Positions 26,379 to 36,188 of a DNA stretch of 64,000 nt are shown piece by piece (positions within the stretch are counted from its first letter, which is position 1; each line of letters starts with the position of its first letter). The DNA lies in NCBI GenBank assembly GCA_026002875.1, contig BPGE01000001.1, positions 4,030,001 through 4,094,000 on the forward strand. Direction: 5' to 3'. Under the pieces are notes generated by a model. That model did no database searches. It saw nothing but the letters and a program-made list of their open reading frames with translations, and was not told the origin of the DNA. The stretch is from Bryobacteraceae bacterium. GTDB lineage: Bacteria > Acidobacteriota > Terriglobia > Bryobacterales > Bryobacteraceae. The position numbers and the translations under genes are program-made.

Positions 26379-26909
26379 TTGAGCCGCATCAGCATGGCGT
26401 TCCGCGCCTTTTTCGGCATCCTGGGAGGCACGCTGCCAGAGGACATCGCGCGCGCGCACGGCTATCAGAAGGCGGCCGCGAAGCGGCCTGAGCCGCAGCG
26501 GGAGACGGTGAAGCCGGAGGCGGGGGCGCTGCAGCTGCTCGGGCTGTTGCAGCGCGAAGCGCGCCTGATCGATTTCTTCATGGAAGACATCAGCCCGTAC
26601 GCAGACGACCAGGTGGGCGCGGGCGTGCGTTCGATTCACGCGCAGTGCCAGGAGCTGCTGCGGAAGCATTTCAGGCTGGCGCCGGTGATCGACGGAGTCG
26701 AGGGCACCTATGTGAAGACGGAGTCGGCGGGCGCGCTGGCGCGCGAAGCGGGGGCGATCCGGTTTACGGGAAACCTGCCGCCGCAGGGCAAGCCGGCAGG
26801 AGGCCTGCTGCGGCACCGCGGCTGGCGGGCTGACGCCGTGAGCCTGCCGGCGGTGAGCGCGAAACAGAATCTTTCGATCCTGGCGCCCGCCGAACTGGAA
26901 GTGGAATAG
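26379..26909 (+). CDS. DUF2760-domain protein, Hsp70-associated
   Basis: The 176-residue protein matches the DUF2760 pattern: a variable N-terminus, then ALQLLGLLQREARLIDFFMEDIS, QVGAGVRSIHAQCQELLRKHF and VIDGVEGTYV, ending in ILAPAELEVE. Family members are regularly encoded beside Hsp70-like genes, as here; no function is known. The start is TTG at 26379, decided by the GGAGGTG eight bases upstream; the first in-frame ATG (26394) would be 23 bases from it. The Hsp70 gene begins only six bases after its stop. It is soluble, with no signal peptide. Confidence 0.85.
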   Translation: MSRISMAFRAFFGILGGTLPEDIARAHGYQKAAAKRPEPQRETVKPEAGALQLLGLLQREARLIDFFMEDISPYADDQVGAGVRSIHAQCQELLRKHFRLAPVIDGVEGTYVKTESAGALAREAGAIRFTGNLPPQGKPAGGLLRHRGWRADAVSLPAVSAKQNLSILAPAELEVE

Positions 26910-26915
26910 CCCGCC

Positions 26916-28667
26916 TTGCGCACCATCGGCATCGATCTCGGCACCACGAACTGCGCCGCCGCGCACGCCGCGCCCGGACAGGACGCGCCGGTGGAGCAGT
27001 TCCCCATTCCGCAGCTGGTCGCGCCGGGCGAAGTGTTCGCGGAGACCGTGCTGCCTTCGGCGCTTTATCTGCCTGCGGACGGCGAGTTCCCGCCGGAGGC
27101 GCTGGAGCTGCCGTGGGGCGCATCGCCGCGGATCGTGGGCCGTTTCGCGGCCCGGCGCGGCGCGGAGACGCTGGGCAGGCTGGTGACCTCGGCCAAGAGC
27201 TGGCTTTCGGCCACGGGCGCGGAACGCACTTCAGCGATTCTTCCGCCGAATGCGCCGCAGGAGTCGCCGCGCGTTTCGCCTGTCGAGGCCAGCCGGGCGT
27301 ATCTCGAGCATATCCGCCGCGCCTGGGATTACGAGCATCCGGACGAGCCGCTGGAGCGGTGCCGCGTCGTGCTGACGGTGCCGGCGTCGTTCGACGAAGC
27401 GGCGCGGAGGCTGACGCAGCAGGCCGCGGAAGAAGCCGGGCTGCCGGAGCTGATCCTGCTGGAAGAGCCGCAGGCGGCGCTGTATGCGTGGATCGCGCAG
27501 CATCCGGACTGGCGCGAGCGGCTGCGGCCCGGCGATCTGATTCTGGTGGTGGACGTGGGCGGCGGCACGACGGACTTCACGCTGGTGCGCGCGGCCGAGC
27601 GCGACGGCGCGCTGGAGCTGGAGCGCATCGCAGTGGGCGACCACCTGCTGCTGGGCGGCGACAACATGGACCTTGCGCTGGCGCACACGGTGGCGCAGCG
27701 GCTGCCGAAGCTCGACGCGCTGCAGTTCCAGTCGCTGTGGCAGCAGTGCCGGCTGGCGAAGGAAGCGCTGCTCGAAAACGCTTCTCTCGACGAAGCGCCC
27801 GTGACGCTGCTCGGGCGCGGCTCGTCGCTGATCGGCGGCACGATCCGCGGGAAACTGGAGCGCGCGGAAGTGGAATCGATCCTCGTCGACGGGTTCTTCC
27901 CGCGCGTCTCGAGCCACGAAGTACCGCAGAGGCGGCGGCGCGCGGCTCTGGCCGAGCTCGGGCTTCCCTACGAGCAGGACGCGGCGATCACGCGGCATCT
28001 GGCGCATTTCCTGCGGCGCGGGGGCGAGCTTGCCTGTCCGACGCACGTGCTGTTCAACGGCGGCGTGTTTCTGGCGGCGCGCCTGCGCGAGCGCGTGACG
28101 GAAGTGCTGAACGGATGGCTGGCCGAAGAAGGACGTCCGCCGGCGCAGGTGCTGGAGGGCGGCGATCTGATGCACGCCGTGGCGCGCGGCGCGGCTTACT
28201 ACGGGCGCGCCCGGCAGGAGGGCGGCGTCCGCATCCGCGGCGGCATCCCGCATTCCTATTACATCGGCATCGAGACGGCGATGCCCGCGGTGCCGGGGCT
28301 GAAGCCGCCGCTGAAGGCGTTGACCGTGGTGCCGTTCGGCATGGAAGAGGGCACGCAGGCGGCGGTGCCCGGGCGGGAATTCGCGCTGTATGTCGGAGAG
28401 CCGGCGCAGTTCCGCTTCTTCATCTCCTCTTCGCGGAAGCAGGACGCGGTGGGCGATCTGCTGGACGAGATTCCGGAAGACATCGAGGAGGTGGCGCCTG
28501 TCGAGGTCTGCCTGGAGGGCGAGGCGGGCGCGGTGGCGCGCGTCACGCTGGAAGTGCAGGTGACGGAGACGGGCGTGCTCGAGCTGTGGGCGAAGGGATT
28601 GCCGGGCACGCCGTATGAAGGGCGGCGCTGGAAGCTCGAGTTCCAGCTGAAGAGGCAACGGGCATGA
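26916..28667 (+). CDS. Divergent Hsp70-family protein (first of two)
   Basis: The 583-residue protein has a complete actin-like ATPase domain: phosphate-1 GIDLGTTN (5-12), phosphate-2 VVDVGGGTTDF (211-221), a GDHLLLGGDN loop at 241-250 and an adenosine-motif region LFNGGVFLAARL near 379. A short beta-rich substrate-binding-like region covers about 430-583; the helical lid and EEVD-type tail of DnaK are absent. It starts with TTG at 26916, directly before the IGIDLG strand, with no obvious Shine-Dalgarno sequence, so coupling to DUF2760 translation is likely. It overlaps the second Hsp70 gene by four bases. It is not the housekeeping DnaK, and no dnaJ or grpE is nearby. Confidence 0.9.
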   Translation: MRTIGIDLGTTNCAAAHAAPGQDAPVEQFPIPQLVAPGEVFAETVLPSALYLPADGEFPPEALELPWGASPRIVGRFAARRGAETLGRLVTSAKSWLSATGAERTSAILPPNAPQESPRVSPVEASRAYLEHIRRAWDYEHPDEPLERCRVVLTVPASFDEAARRLTQQAAEEAGLPELILLEEPQAALYAWIAQHPDWRERLRPGDLILVVDVGGGTTDFTLVRAAERDGALELERIAVGDHLLLGGDNMDLALAHTVAQRLPKLDALQFQSLWQQCRLAKEALLENASLDEAPVTLLGRGSSLIGGTIRGKLERAEVESILVDGFFPRVSSHEVPQRRRRAALAELGLPYEQDAAITRHLAHFLRRGGELACPTHVLFNGGVFLAARLRERVTEVLNGWLAEEGRPPAQVLEGGDLMHAVARGAAYYGRARQEGGVRIRGGIPHSYYIGIETAMPAVPGLKPPLKALTVVPFGMEEGTQAAVPGREFALYVGEPAQFRFFISSSRKQDAVGDLLDEIPEDIEEVAPVEVCLEGEAGAVARVTLEVQVTETGVLELWAKGLPGTPYEGRRWKLEFQLKRQRA

Positions 28668-31291
28668 AGGTCGGCATCGATCTGGGCACGACAAACAGCG
28701 CGGTGGCGTTCATCGATCCGCGCGAGGCCGAGGGCGCGGACTTTCCGCCCGTCCATGTGCTGCCCATTCCGCAGAAAACGGCCGGCGGCGCGGTGGAGCC
28801 GCGGCGGACGCTGCCGTCGTTCCTGCTGCTGGAAGGCGACGGGATCGTCGGCGAATATGCGCGCGAGCAGGGAGCGCTGGCGCCGACGCGCCTGATCCAT
28901 TCAGCCAAGAGCTGGCTGTCGAACGCGGAGGTGGACCGCACGGCGAAGATCCTGCCCTGGGACGCGCAGGAGGCGGGGCGCGTGATGTCGCCGGTGGAGG
29001 CGTCGGCGCGCTATCTGGCCCATCTGCGCGAGGCGTGGGAAGCCACGGGGCGCGGAGCGCTGGCGGAGCAGGAAGTGGTGCTGACGGTGCCGGCGTCATT
29101 CGATGAAGAAGCGCGCGAGCTGACCGTGGAAGCCGCGCGGCAGGCGGGCATCGAAAACCTGACGCTGCTGGAAGAGCCGGCGGCGGCGTTCTATGCGTGG
29201 ATCGCCAACCATCTGGCGCAGTCGCAGAAGGCGCTGTTCGACGGCATGACGGTGCTGGTGGTGGACGTGGGCGGCGGCACGTCGGACTTCACGGTGATCC
29301 GTGTGAGCCGCGAGGGCGACCGGGTTTCGTTCACCCGCACGGCTGTGGGCAGGCACCTGCTGCTGGGCGGCGACAACCTGGACCTGACGCTGGCGTGGCT
29401 GGTGGAGACGAAGCTTGAACGGCAGCTGGCGCTGCGGCAGCGCGCAGCCCTGCGGCGGCAGTGTTCGGCGGCCAAAGAGCAGCTGCTGGCCGTGCCAGGC
29501 GCGCCTTCGGTGGAAATCACGGTGCTGGGCGCGGGCACGTCGCTGATCGGCGGGACGCTGAAGACGTCGATCCTGCGCGAAGAGGCGATGGAGCTGGCGC
29601 TGGACGGATTCCTGCCATTCTGCGGGCTGGACGAGAAGCCGCAGGAAGACCAGCGGAGCCTGTTCCGGGAGGCGGGCCTGCCGTATGTGAGCGACCCGGC
29701 CATCACGCGGCACCTTGCGGCGTTCCTGTCTTCCTCCGGCTCGCCGCCGCCGGACGCCATTCTTTTCAACGGCGGGTTCTTCATCCCCGAGATGCTGCGG
29801 CTGCGGCTGGCGGAGGTGGTGGAGAAATGGTACGGCAGGCGGCCGCTGATCTTCGAGAACAACGAGCTGGATCTGGCGGTGGCGATCGGCGCCGCTTATT
29901 ACGGATATGTGCGCGGCACGGGCGCGGGCGTGCTGGTGCGGGGCGGTCTGCCGCGAGCCTATTACCTGGGCGTGGAATCGGCTTCTTCTGATGTGATCCG
30001 CACGGTGTGCCTCGTGCCCCGCGGCACGGAGGAGGGCACGACGCTCGAGCTCGAGCTGGAGAACCTGCAGCTGGTGGCCAACAAGGCGGTGAGCTTCCGG
30101 CTGTATTCGTCCCTGACGCGCACGGAAGACCGTTGCGGAGACGTGATCGAGTTTCCTGCCGCGGCGGCTGGCGGCGAACTGCACGTGCATGCGCCGCTGG
30201 AAGCGGTGATCCGGTTCGGAAAAAAAGCCGAGGAAAGGCTGATTCCGGTGAAGCTGGGCGCGCGGCTGACCGAGATCGGAACGCTGGAGCTGTGGGCCGA
30301 GTCGCGGATCAGCGAGCACCGCTGGCGGCTGCAGTTCGAGCTGCGCAAGCCGGTGCTGGCCGAGCAGCAGAAGCGGGCGCGCCCGGCGGCAGTGATCAGC
30401 GCCGAGGCGGTGGAGCGGGCGTGCGCGGCGGTGCGCGAAGTGTTCGATGCCGGCTCGGCGCCTCAGGAGGAGCTGCCGGCGCGGCTGGAGCAGATTCTGG
30501 CGCTGGGCCGCAATTCGTGGCCGCTGGAAGTGATCCGCAAACTGGCGGACGTGTTTCTCGAGTGCAGCGCGGGGCGGCGGCTTTCGCCGGGACACGAAGT
30601 GCGCTGGCTGAACCTGGCGGGACTGTGCCTGAGGCCGGGCTTCGGACATCCGGCGGACGAGTACCGCATCGAACTGGCCCGCCGCGTCTGGGCGCAGGGA
30701 CTCGCGTTCGAGAACAAGGTGGAAAACGAGACGCAGTGGTGGCTGTTCTGGGGGCGCGTGGCCGGGGGGCTGAACCGCAATCAGCAGGCGGATGTCTATC
30801 AGCGCATCGCGTGGGCGCTCCTGCCGAAGGGCAAGCCGCCGCGGCTGAATGCGAGCCTGGAGCGGGAGATGTGGCGCTGCGCCGCGTCGCTCGAGCTGCT
30901 GCCGGCGGGCACGCGGACGGATCTGGGCAATGCGCTGGTGAAGAGGCTGCGCGCGAACCCGAACCCGAGCGAGTTCTGGTGCCTGGCGCGCATCGGCGCG
31001 CGGAAGCTGTTTTACGCTCCGGCCAACCAGGTGCTGCCGCCGGCGACGGCGGTGCGGTGGATCGAGAGCATTCTGAAGCTGCCGGGCTGCGAGGAGTGCC
31101 TGGCGCGGCTGGCGCAATGGACGGGCGATGCAGCCCGCGACATTCCGCCGGCGACGCTGGAAACGGTGCGGCGTGCGCTGGCGGAGAAGCCGGAGTGGCT
31201 GGGGATTCTGGAGGGCGAGGCGGGCGCGGATCTGGAGTCGATGGCGCGCGTGTTCGGCGAGGAGCTGCCGGAAGGGCTGGTGCTCGGATGA
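28664..31291 (+). CDS. Divergent Hsp70-family protein with long C-terminal extension (DUF3731-like)
   Basis: The 875-residue protein has the same ATPase core as its upstream neighbour: GIDLGTTNSA at the N-terminus, VVDVGGGTSDF near residue 200, RHLLLGGDNLDLTL near 230 and LFNGGFFIPEML near 368. A beta-rich region runs to about 565. The last roughly 300 residues are helical and Trp-rich (for example ENKVENETQWWLFWGRVAGG and RLRANPNPSEFWCLARIGAR) and resemble the DnaK-associated DUF3731 domain. Both family assignments come from remembered patterns, not a search. Its start overlaps the previous gene (ATGA) and its stop overlaps thiL (ATGA), so four genes appear translationally linked. Confidence 0.9.
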   Translation: MKVGIDLGTTNSAVAFIDPREAEGADFPPVHVLPIPQKTAGGAVEPRRTLPSFLLLEGDGIVGEYAREQGALAPTRLIHSAKSWLSNAEVDRTAKILPWDAQEAGRVMSPVEASARYLAHLREAWEATGRGALAEQEVVLTVPASFDEEARELTVEAARQAGIENLTLLEEPAAAFYAWIANHLAQSQKALFDGMTVLVVDVGGGTSDFTVIRVSREGDRVSFTRTAVGRHLLLGGDNLDLTLAWLVETKLERQLALRQRAALRRQCSAAKEQLLAVPGAPSVEITVLGAGTSLIGGTLKTSILREEAMELALDGFLPFCGLDEKPQEDQRSLFREAGLPYVSDPAITRHLAAFLSSSGSPPPDAILFNGGFFIPEMLRLRLAEVVEKWYGRRPLIFENNELDLAVAIGAAYYGYVRGTGAGVLVRGGLPRAYYLGVESASSDVIRTVCLVPRGTEEGTTLELELENLQLVANKAVSFRLYSSLTRTEDRCGDVIEFPAAAAGGELHVHAPLEAVIRFGKKAEERLIPVKLGARLTEIGTLELWAESRISEHRWRLQFELRKPVLAEQQKRARPAAVISAEAVERACAAVREVFDAGSAPQEELPARLEQILALGRNSWPLEVIRKLADVFLECSAGRRLSPGHEVRWLNLAGLCLRPGFGHPADEYRIELARRVWAQGLAFENKVENETQWWLFWGRVAGGLNRNQQADVYQRIAWALLPKGKPPRLNASLEREMWRCAASLELLPAGTRTDLGNALVKRLRANPNPSEFWCLARIGARKLFYAPANQVLPPATAVRWIESILKLPGCEECLARLAQWTGDAARDIPPATLETVRRALAEKPEWLGILEGEAGADLESMARVFGEELPEGLVLG

Positions 31292-32208
31292 AGGAAGACG
31301 CCTGGATCGCCGCCATCCGGAAGTGGACGGAAGGGGGCAGGCGCGCGGATGTGATTGCGGGCATTGGCGACGATTGCGCGATTCTGCGTCCGCCGCCGGG
31401 GCAGGATCTGCTGGCGACGACGGATCTGTTCGTCGAGGGAATCCATTTCCGGCGGGAAATGTTTTCGCCGCGCCAGGCAGGCAGGAAAGCGCTGGCGCGG
31501 GGCTTGAGCGACATTGCGGCGATGGGCGGCGAAGCGCGGCATGCGCTCGTGTCGCTGGCGCTGCCTCAGTGGGCGGATGAGCGCTGGCTGCGGGAGTTCT
31601 ACCGCGGGATGGCGGAGCTGGGGCGGAAATGGAAGGTGGGCGTTGTGGGCGGCGATCTGACGCGGAGCCGGCTGCTCGCGGCGGACATTGTGGTGCTCGG
31701 CTTGGCGCCCAGAGGCAGGGCATTGCGCCGTGATGGGGCGAGACCGGGCGACGCCATTTATGTGTCGGGCGCCCTGGGACGCGCGGCGGCGGCAGGCTAT
31801 CGCGATGTGCCGGAACCGCGGCTGGATCTCGGAAGGAAGCTGCGGGGCAGGGCGACCGCCTGCATGGACCTCAGCGACGGGCTGGCGCTGGATCTGCACC
31901 GGATGTGCGCCGCTTCCGGCACGGCGGCGGAACTGGACGGCGTGCTGCCCAACGCGCACGGCGCCACGCTGGAGCAGGCGCTGTTCGGCGGTGAAGACTA
32001 CGAACTGCTATGCACGATGCCTGAGGGGGTCCGGCCTCCGCGCGGACTGACCCGGATCGGCCGGATGGTGGAAGGACGGCCTGCCGGAGCCGTCCGGTTC
32101 GCAGGCGCGCCTTTGCGCACGCTCGGCTGGGATCCTTTCTCCCGAGCCGGTCTTCATCGATCCCGGTTCAGGACGGCTTTTCGACCGGAAGACGGGCGGC
32201 CTCGCTGA
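31288..32208 (+). CDS. thiL: Thiamine-monophosphate kinase
   Basis: ThiL phosphorylates thiamine monophosphate to thiamine diphosphate. The 306-residue protein has the family motifs [64 protein letters not shown] and [13 protein letters not shown]. The ATG at 31288 overlaps the preceding Hsp70 stop by four bases. The frame is open much further upstream, but that part lies in another frame of the Hsp70 gene. The final 41 bases are antisense to the end of the histidine kinase gene. Its presence in a chaperone operon is unusual; thiD lies 30 kb away. Confidence 0.94.
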   Translation: MKEDAWIAAIRKWTEGGRRADVIAGIGDDCAILRPPPGQDLLATTDLFVEGIHFRREMFSPRQAGRKALARGLSDIAAMGGEARHALVSLALPQWADERWLREFYRGMAELGRKWKVGVVGGDLTRSRLLAADIVVLGLAPRGRALRRDGARPGDAIYVSGALGRAAAAGYRDVPEPRLDLGRKLRGRATACMDLSDGLALDLHRMCAASGTAAELDGVLPNAHGATLEQALFGGEDYELLCTMPEGVRPPRGLTRIGRMVEGRPAGAVRFAGAPLRTLGWDPFSRAGLHRSRFRTAFRPEDGRPR

Positions 32209-35200
32209 CGGCGCGGAGCAGTTTTTCGGCCTCGAAGGGTTTGGGAATGTAGCCGTCCATGCCGGCGTTGAGGCAGACTTCCTCGTCGCCTCGCATTGCG
32301 TTGGCTGTGAGAGCGAGGATGGGCCGGTGTCCGCCGCCCACGGCGCGTTCCAGAGCGCGGATCTGCCGCGTGGCTTCGAGCCCGTCCATGTCCGGCATCT
32401 GCACGTCCATCAGAATCAGGTCGAAATGTTCCCGTTCGGCCAGCTCGACGGCCTTGCGGCCGTTCTCCACGCTGACGACCTCGTGGCCCTGCTTGGTCAT
32501 GAGCAGCTCCACCAGGCGGCGGTTCACCTGGTTGTCTTCGGCGAGAAGAATCCGCAGGCGGCGCTCAGGCAGCGGCTGGAACGCGGGAGCGGAAGCAAGA
32601 CGCGGACTGGCGGCCGCATCCGGAGGAGCCGTCTCCTCCACAGGCGCCTCGCACAATCCAGCCCGGATCTCCACGGTGAACGTGGCGCCGCGTCCCGGCT
32701 CGCTCTCCACCCGGATTTCACCGCCCATGAGCCGCGCCAGTTTGGAGGAAATGGCCAACCCCAGCCCCGTGCCTCCGAAGCGGCGGGTGATCGATCCGTC
32801 GGCCTGGCGGAAGGCTTCGAAGATCGCCTGCTGCTGCTCCAAAGGAATGCCGATGCCTGTGTCGCGGACCCGGAATCGCAGCATGAAGCAGTCTCCGGCG
32901 GGCGGGTCCGCTTCCAGAAACAGCTCGACGCCGCCCGTCTCCGTGAACTTGATCGCATTGTTCAGGAGATTGAGAAGGATCTGGTAGACCCGCTGCTCGT
33001 CTCCGCGGGCGGCCGCGGGCACTTCCGGTCCGCAATGGAAGGAGAGGTGCAGTCCCTTGGCCACCGCGCGCGGCGCCACGGCGCGAAGCGCGTGCTCGGC
33101 GGTGCGGCGCGGCGAGAACGGCTCGTTCTGGATCTCCATGTAGCCGGCTTCGATCTTCGAGAGATCCAGAATGTCATTGAGGAGGTGCAGCAGCCGGTCG
33201 GCCGAAAGCTTGACGGTTTCCAGATACTCCCTCTGCTCGTCGGTCAGCTCCGTGGAAAGCGTGAGATCCGTCATGCCGAGAATCCCGTTCATGGGGGTGC
33301 GGATCTCGTGAGAGATATTGGCGAGGAACTCGTCCTTGAGCCGGTTGGCGCGTTCGCTGCGTTCTTTTTCGATCCGGAGCTGCCGGGTGCGTTCTTCGAC
33401 GGCCTGTTCCAGCCGGGCCTTTTCCCGGAGATGCCGCAGTCGGGACTGCCGCAGATAGAACATCACGGAGGAAAGGACCAGGATGACGGCCAGCAGGCGC
33501 GTCAGCGGATGCGCCCACCACGGCGGGTGAATTCGGAACTCGAAGACGGCGGGCTTTTCGCTCCACGAGCGGTAGCCGTCGAAGCCCCGGACTTCGAGGC
33601 GGTATTTGCCCGGGGACAGGTCCGGGAACTGAATCTCCGACAGGCGGGTCTCTTTCCACTCGTCCGACAGCCCCACGAGGCGGTACAGGTAGCGTTGCGC
33701 CGACGGCCGGGCGAAACGCAGAACCGCGAAGCGGACCGTAAGCGTATTGTCACGGTGCCCGACCTCGACGGCGCGCTGCGGATCGAAGCCGAGCTTGCCC
33801 AGCCGCACGGAGGTCAGGACCGTTTGCGGGGTTCCGGGAGAGGGCTTGGCGCGCGACTCGCGGAACCGCGACAGGCCGCCGCTGGTGCCGATCCAGACGG
33901 CGCCATCGGGCTCAGAAGCGAAGGCGTCCGTGTTGCAGTCATCCCAGATCAGGCCATCGCCCCGCCGGTAGGGGATCCAGTTCCTGCCATCGAAAACCGC
34001 AGCGCCGCGGTCCGTGCCGACCCAGAGGTGGCCGGCCGCATCGAACTTGGCAAAGTACAGCAGCTGCGAGGGCAGCCCGTCGGCTGTCGTGAAGTGCCGG
34101 AACGTCAGCCGTCCGCCGGACTTGGCGCCGCGCGTCAGCCCCGAGGGGATGCTGTAAACAAGCCAGACTTCTCCGCCGGGCCCGAAGGTGATTCCGTGGA
34201 CAGAGTTGTCCAGCAGGCCGTCCTTTTTGGTGAAGTGCTCCCAATGCCCGCCAGCGTAGCGGTACAGTCCCTGCTCCGATGCGAACCAGATCGAACCGTC
34301 CGGCGAAGCCGTGACCGCCAGACCCCGGTGCGGCGTTTCCTGCGGCAACGGCAGGTCCCGGACCTTTCCTTCCTGGGGCTCCACGATCACAACAGATGCG
34401 CGGTGGCTCACGGCCGCATAAACGCGCCCGTCCGGCCCCTCGGCCAGCCGCATCACGAACGCTCCCGGCTCGAGAGCCGGGATGAGAAACTCACGCACGC
34501 TCCCCGTGCGGGGATCCCGGCGGTAGATGTGGCCGCTCTGCGGCGCCACCCAGATCGCGCCGTCCCGGGCGGCGAGCATGGCGATGATGGGCCCCGAAGG
34601 CAGCTCGGACACTCTGCGGAAGCGGTATGTGACGCCGCTGCGCTCAGCCCGGTAGACGCCGTCGCCGGTTCCAATCCAGACAGCGCCTCCCGCGTCCGCG
34701 GCCACCTGCCACACCGTTTCGTTGCCGAGCCCCTCGGTCTCCGAGAATCCTTCCCACTCCCCGTAGCCAACCCAGCGGGCCAGCCCGCGGCCGTTCATGC
34801 CCAGCCACACGGAGCCTTCCCGGTCCAGGTAGACGCTGGAGACGGAATCTCCGGGAAGCCCGTTCTTCTTCCCGATGATCTGCCACCGGCCTTCCGACAG
34901 GATCGCCAGACCGCCATAGACGGGGATCAGCAGCCGCGCCTCGTAGTCGCCGCCCAATTGCGGAACCCACGGGCTGCGGAGATCCACCGGACCCGTCAAC
35001 GGTTCGAACCGCGAGGCCCCCTTCCGCAGCACCTCGAGGCACTGCGCGCTCCGCACATACAGGTCGCCGTGGAGGTCCTCGTAGATGAAGCTCCACGGAC
35101 CGTGCCTGGGGTTCGGCTGCGCCGCTGCCAGCCTGGCATGATCCTTTTCGTCCAGCTCGCAGAGATCCATGCCGCAGCCGAACAGAACACGGCCGGAGCG

Positions 35201-35755
35201 GGTGACAGCGACACTGGCGACCGCCCTGGCCCTGTCAGGCGGGCCAGAGCTGCTGACGCGGGAGACCAGTTTGAAGGCCCACTCGCCCTTCGGACCCACG
35301 CGCGTTCCGATGGCGAGACCTTCCCGTGTCGCCACATACAGCCGGCCCGCCTCGTCCGAGGCGAGCCCGCTCTTGCCATTGACGCGCTGCGTCTGTGAAG
35401 CGGGCAAGACAACGGCCCGGAACCGGCCGTGTTCCCGCCGGTACAACCCCCGGGGCGTGCCCAGCCAGAGGGTGCCGTCGGGCGTCTGGTGAATGGAAAG
35501 AATGAACGCGCCGGGTTCGATCTCTTTCTTGCCGAACTCGCTGAAACTGCGCCCGTCGTATCGGAAAAGGCCGTTCTGCGTCCCCACCCACAGAAAGCCT
35601 TCCCGGTCCTGGTAGATGCTTTCGACGGCCAGGTTGTTGAGGCCGCTGTCGAAATCGAAGACCTGGAACGAATATTGCTGCGCGCCGACACGGGCTGCCA
35701 GCGCCAGTCCAAGACCGAGCGCGGCGAGGCGGAGGCGCGCGTGCAGCCGCATCAT
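32168..35755 (-). CDS. Hybrid sensor histidine kinase with extracytoplasmic beta-propeller
   Basis: The 1195-residue protein has a signal peptide, about 14 two-component-propeller (Reg_prop) repeats such as [18 protein letters not shown], a Y_Y_Y domain near 690-760, one membrane helix near 770, then HisKA with phosphorylatable H816 in [12 protein letters not shown]. The HATPase domain shows [16 protein letters not shown] and [10 protein letters not shown] receiver domain starts at about 1068, with phosphoacceptor D1117 in [13 protein letters not shown] and the lysine in YIPKPF. The propeller probably senses an extracytoplasmic ligand such as a carbohydrate. No output regulator gene is adjacent, so phosphate transfer must go to a distant partner. 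Confidence 0.95.
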   Translation of the reverse strand: MMRLHARLRLAALGLGLALAARVGAQQYSFQVFDFDSGLNNLAVESIYQDREGFLWVGTQNGLFRYDGRSFSEFGKKEIEPGAFILSIHQTPDGTLWLGTPRGLYRREHGRFRAVVLPASQTQRVNGKSGLASDEAGRLYVATREGLAIGTRVGPKGEWAFKLVSRVSSSGPPDRARAVASVAVTRSGRVLFGCGMDLCELDEKDHARLAAAQPNPRHGPWSFIYEDLHGDLYVRSAQCLEVLRKGASRFEPLTGPVDLRSPWVPQLGGDYEARLLIPVYGGLAILSEGRWQIIGKKNGLPGDSVSSVYLDREGSVWLGMNGRGLARWVGYGEWEGFSETEGLGNETVWQVAADAGGAVWIGTGDGVYRAERSGVTYRFRRVSELPSGPIIAMLAARDGAIWVAPQSGHIYRRDPRTGSVREFLIPALEPGAFVMRLAEGPDGRVYAAVSHRASVVIVEPQEGKVRDLPLPQETPHRGLAVTASPDGSIWFASEQGLYRYAGGHWEHFTKKDGLLDNSVHGITFGPGGEVWLVYSIPSGLTRGAKSGGRLTFRHFTTADGLPSQLLYFAKFDAAGHLWVGTDRGAAVFDGRNWIPYRRGDGLIWDDCNTDAFASEPDGAVWIGTSGGLSRFRESRAKPSPGTPQTVLTSVRLGKLGFDPQRAVEVGHRDNTLTVRFAVLRFARPSAQRYLYRLVGLSDEWKETRLSEIQFPDLSPGKYRLEVRGFDGYRSWSEKPAVFEFRIHPPWWAHPLTRLLAVILVLSSVMFYLRQSRLRHLREKARLEQAVEERTRQLRIEKERSERANRLKDEFLANISHEIRTPMNGILGMTDLTLSTELTDEQREYLETVKLSADRLLHLLNDILDLSKIEAGYMEIQNEPFSPRRTAEHALRAVAPRAVAKGLHLSFHCGPEVPAAARGDEQRVYQILLNLLNNAIKFTETGGVELFLEADPPAGDCFMLRFRVRDTGIGIPLEQQQAIFEAFRQADGSITRRFGGTGLGLAISSKLARLMGGEIRVESEPGRGATFTVEIRAGLCEAPVEETAPPDAAASPRLASAPAFQPLPERRLRILLAEDNQVNRRLVELLMTKQGHEVVSVENGRKAVELAEREHFDLILMDVQMPDMDGLEATRQIRALERAVGGGHRPILALTANAMRGDEEVCLNAGMDGYIPKPFEAEKLLRAVSEAARLPVEKPS

Positions 35756-35834
35756 GCTGTCTATCGGCGGTTTTCCGGCAGGACTGCAGACCCGTCCGGC
35801 CGGGGCGCCCCTGCCCCGGGTAGGATGGAAAGCA

Positions 35835-36188
35835 ATGAGCGGCCCTCCCGAAGAACTGGTCGATCACATCGTCACGCACCTCAGCGAGGAGCAGCCGGCG
35901 CTGATCGCCGATCTCGGCGATGAAGAGGTGGCCCGGCGGGCGGCAGCCGGGATTGCGCGCGCCCACGCGTACGGGTTCGTGCAGCCGGAGTCCGTCACGG
36001 CGTATGTCACGCTGATGTTCCTCGTGGCGCCGGACTTCGACAGCCACCCCGCCATCGCCCGCGCCCTGCGCCTGCACGGCACGGAAGCCGAGCGGCTGAA
36101 GCTGCTGTTCGAGCGCACGCGCGAGGAAGACTGGGACCAGGCGGCGGCGCAATCCAAAGGCTGGGATTCGGTGCTGCCGAAGCCATGA
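35835..36188 (+). CDS. Small conserved-looking protein of unknown function
   Basis: The 117-residue soluble protein is acidic and helical, with no signal peptide. The pattern [19 protein letters not shown], then [20 protein letters not shown] and [14 protein letters not shown] recalls short proteins sometimes encoded near type VI secretion components, but nothing else here supports that. The ATG at 35835 has GGAAAG upstream. The stop overlaps the next gene by four bases (ATGA), implying cotranslation with the ATP pyrophosphatase. Confidence 0.65.
   Translation: MSGPPEELVDHIVTHLSEEQPALIADLGDEEVARRAAAGIARAHAYGFVQPESVTAYVTLMFLVAPDFDSHPAIARALRLHGTEAERLKLLFERTREEDWDQAAAQSKGWDSVLPKP

Noticed and set aside
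29096-31723. Minus-strand reading frame of 875 codons opposite the second Hsp70
   Set aside because: Arg/Gln/Pro-rich shadow in the antisense frame; Hsp70 motifs are unambiguous on the plus strand.
32327-35398. Plus-strand reading frame of 1023 codons opposite the histidine kinase
   Set aside because: No domain pattern; the minus strand has all histidine-kinase boxes and the propeller repeats.
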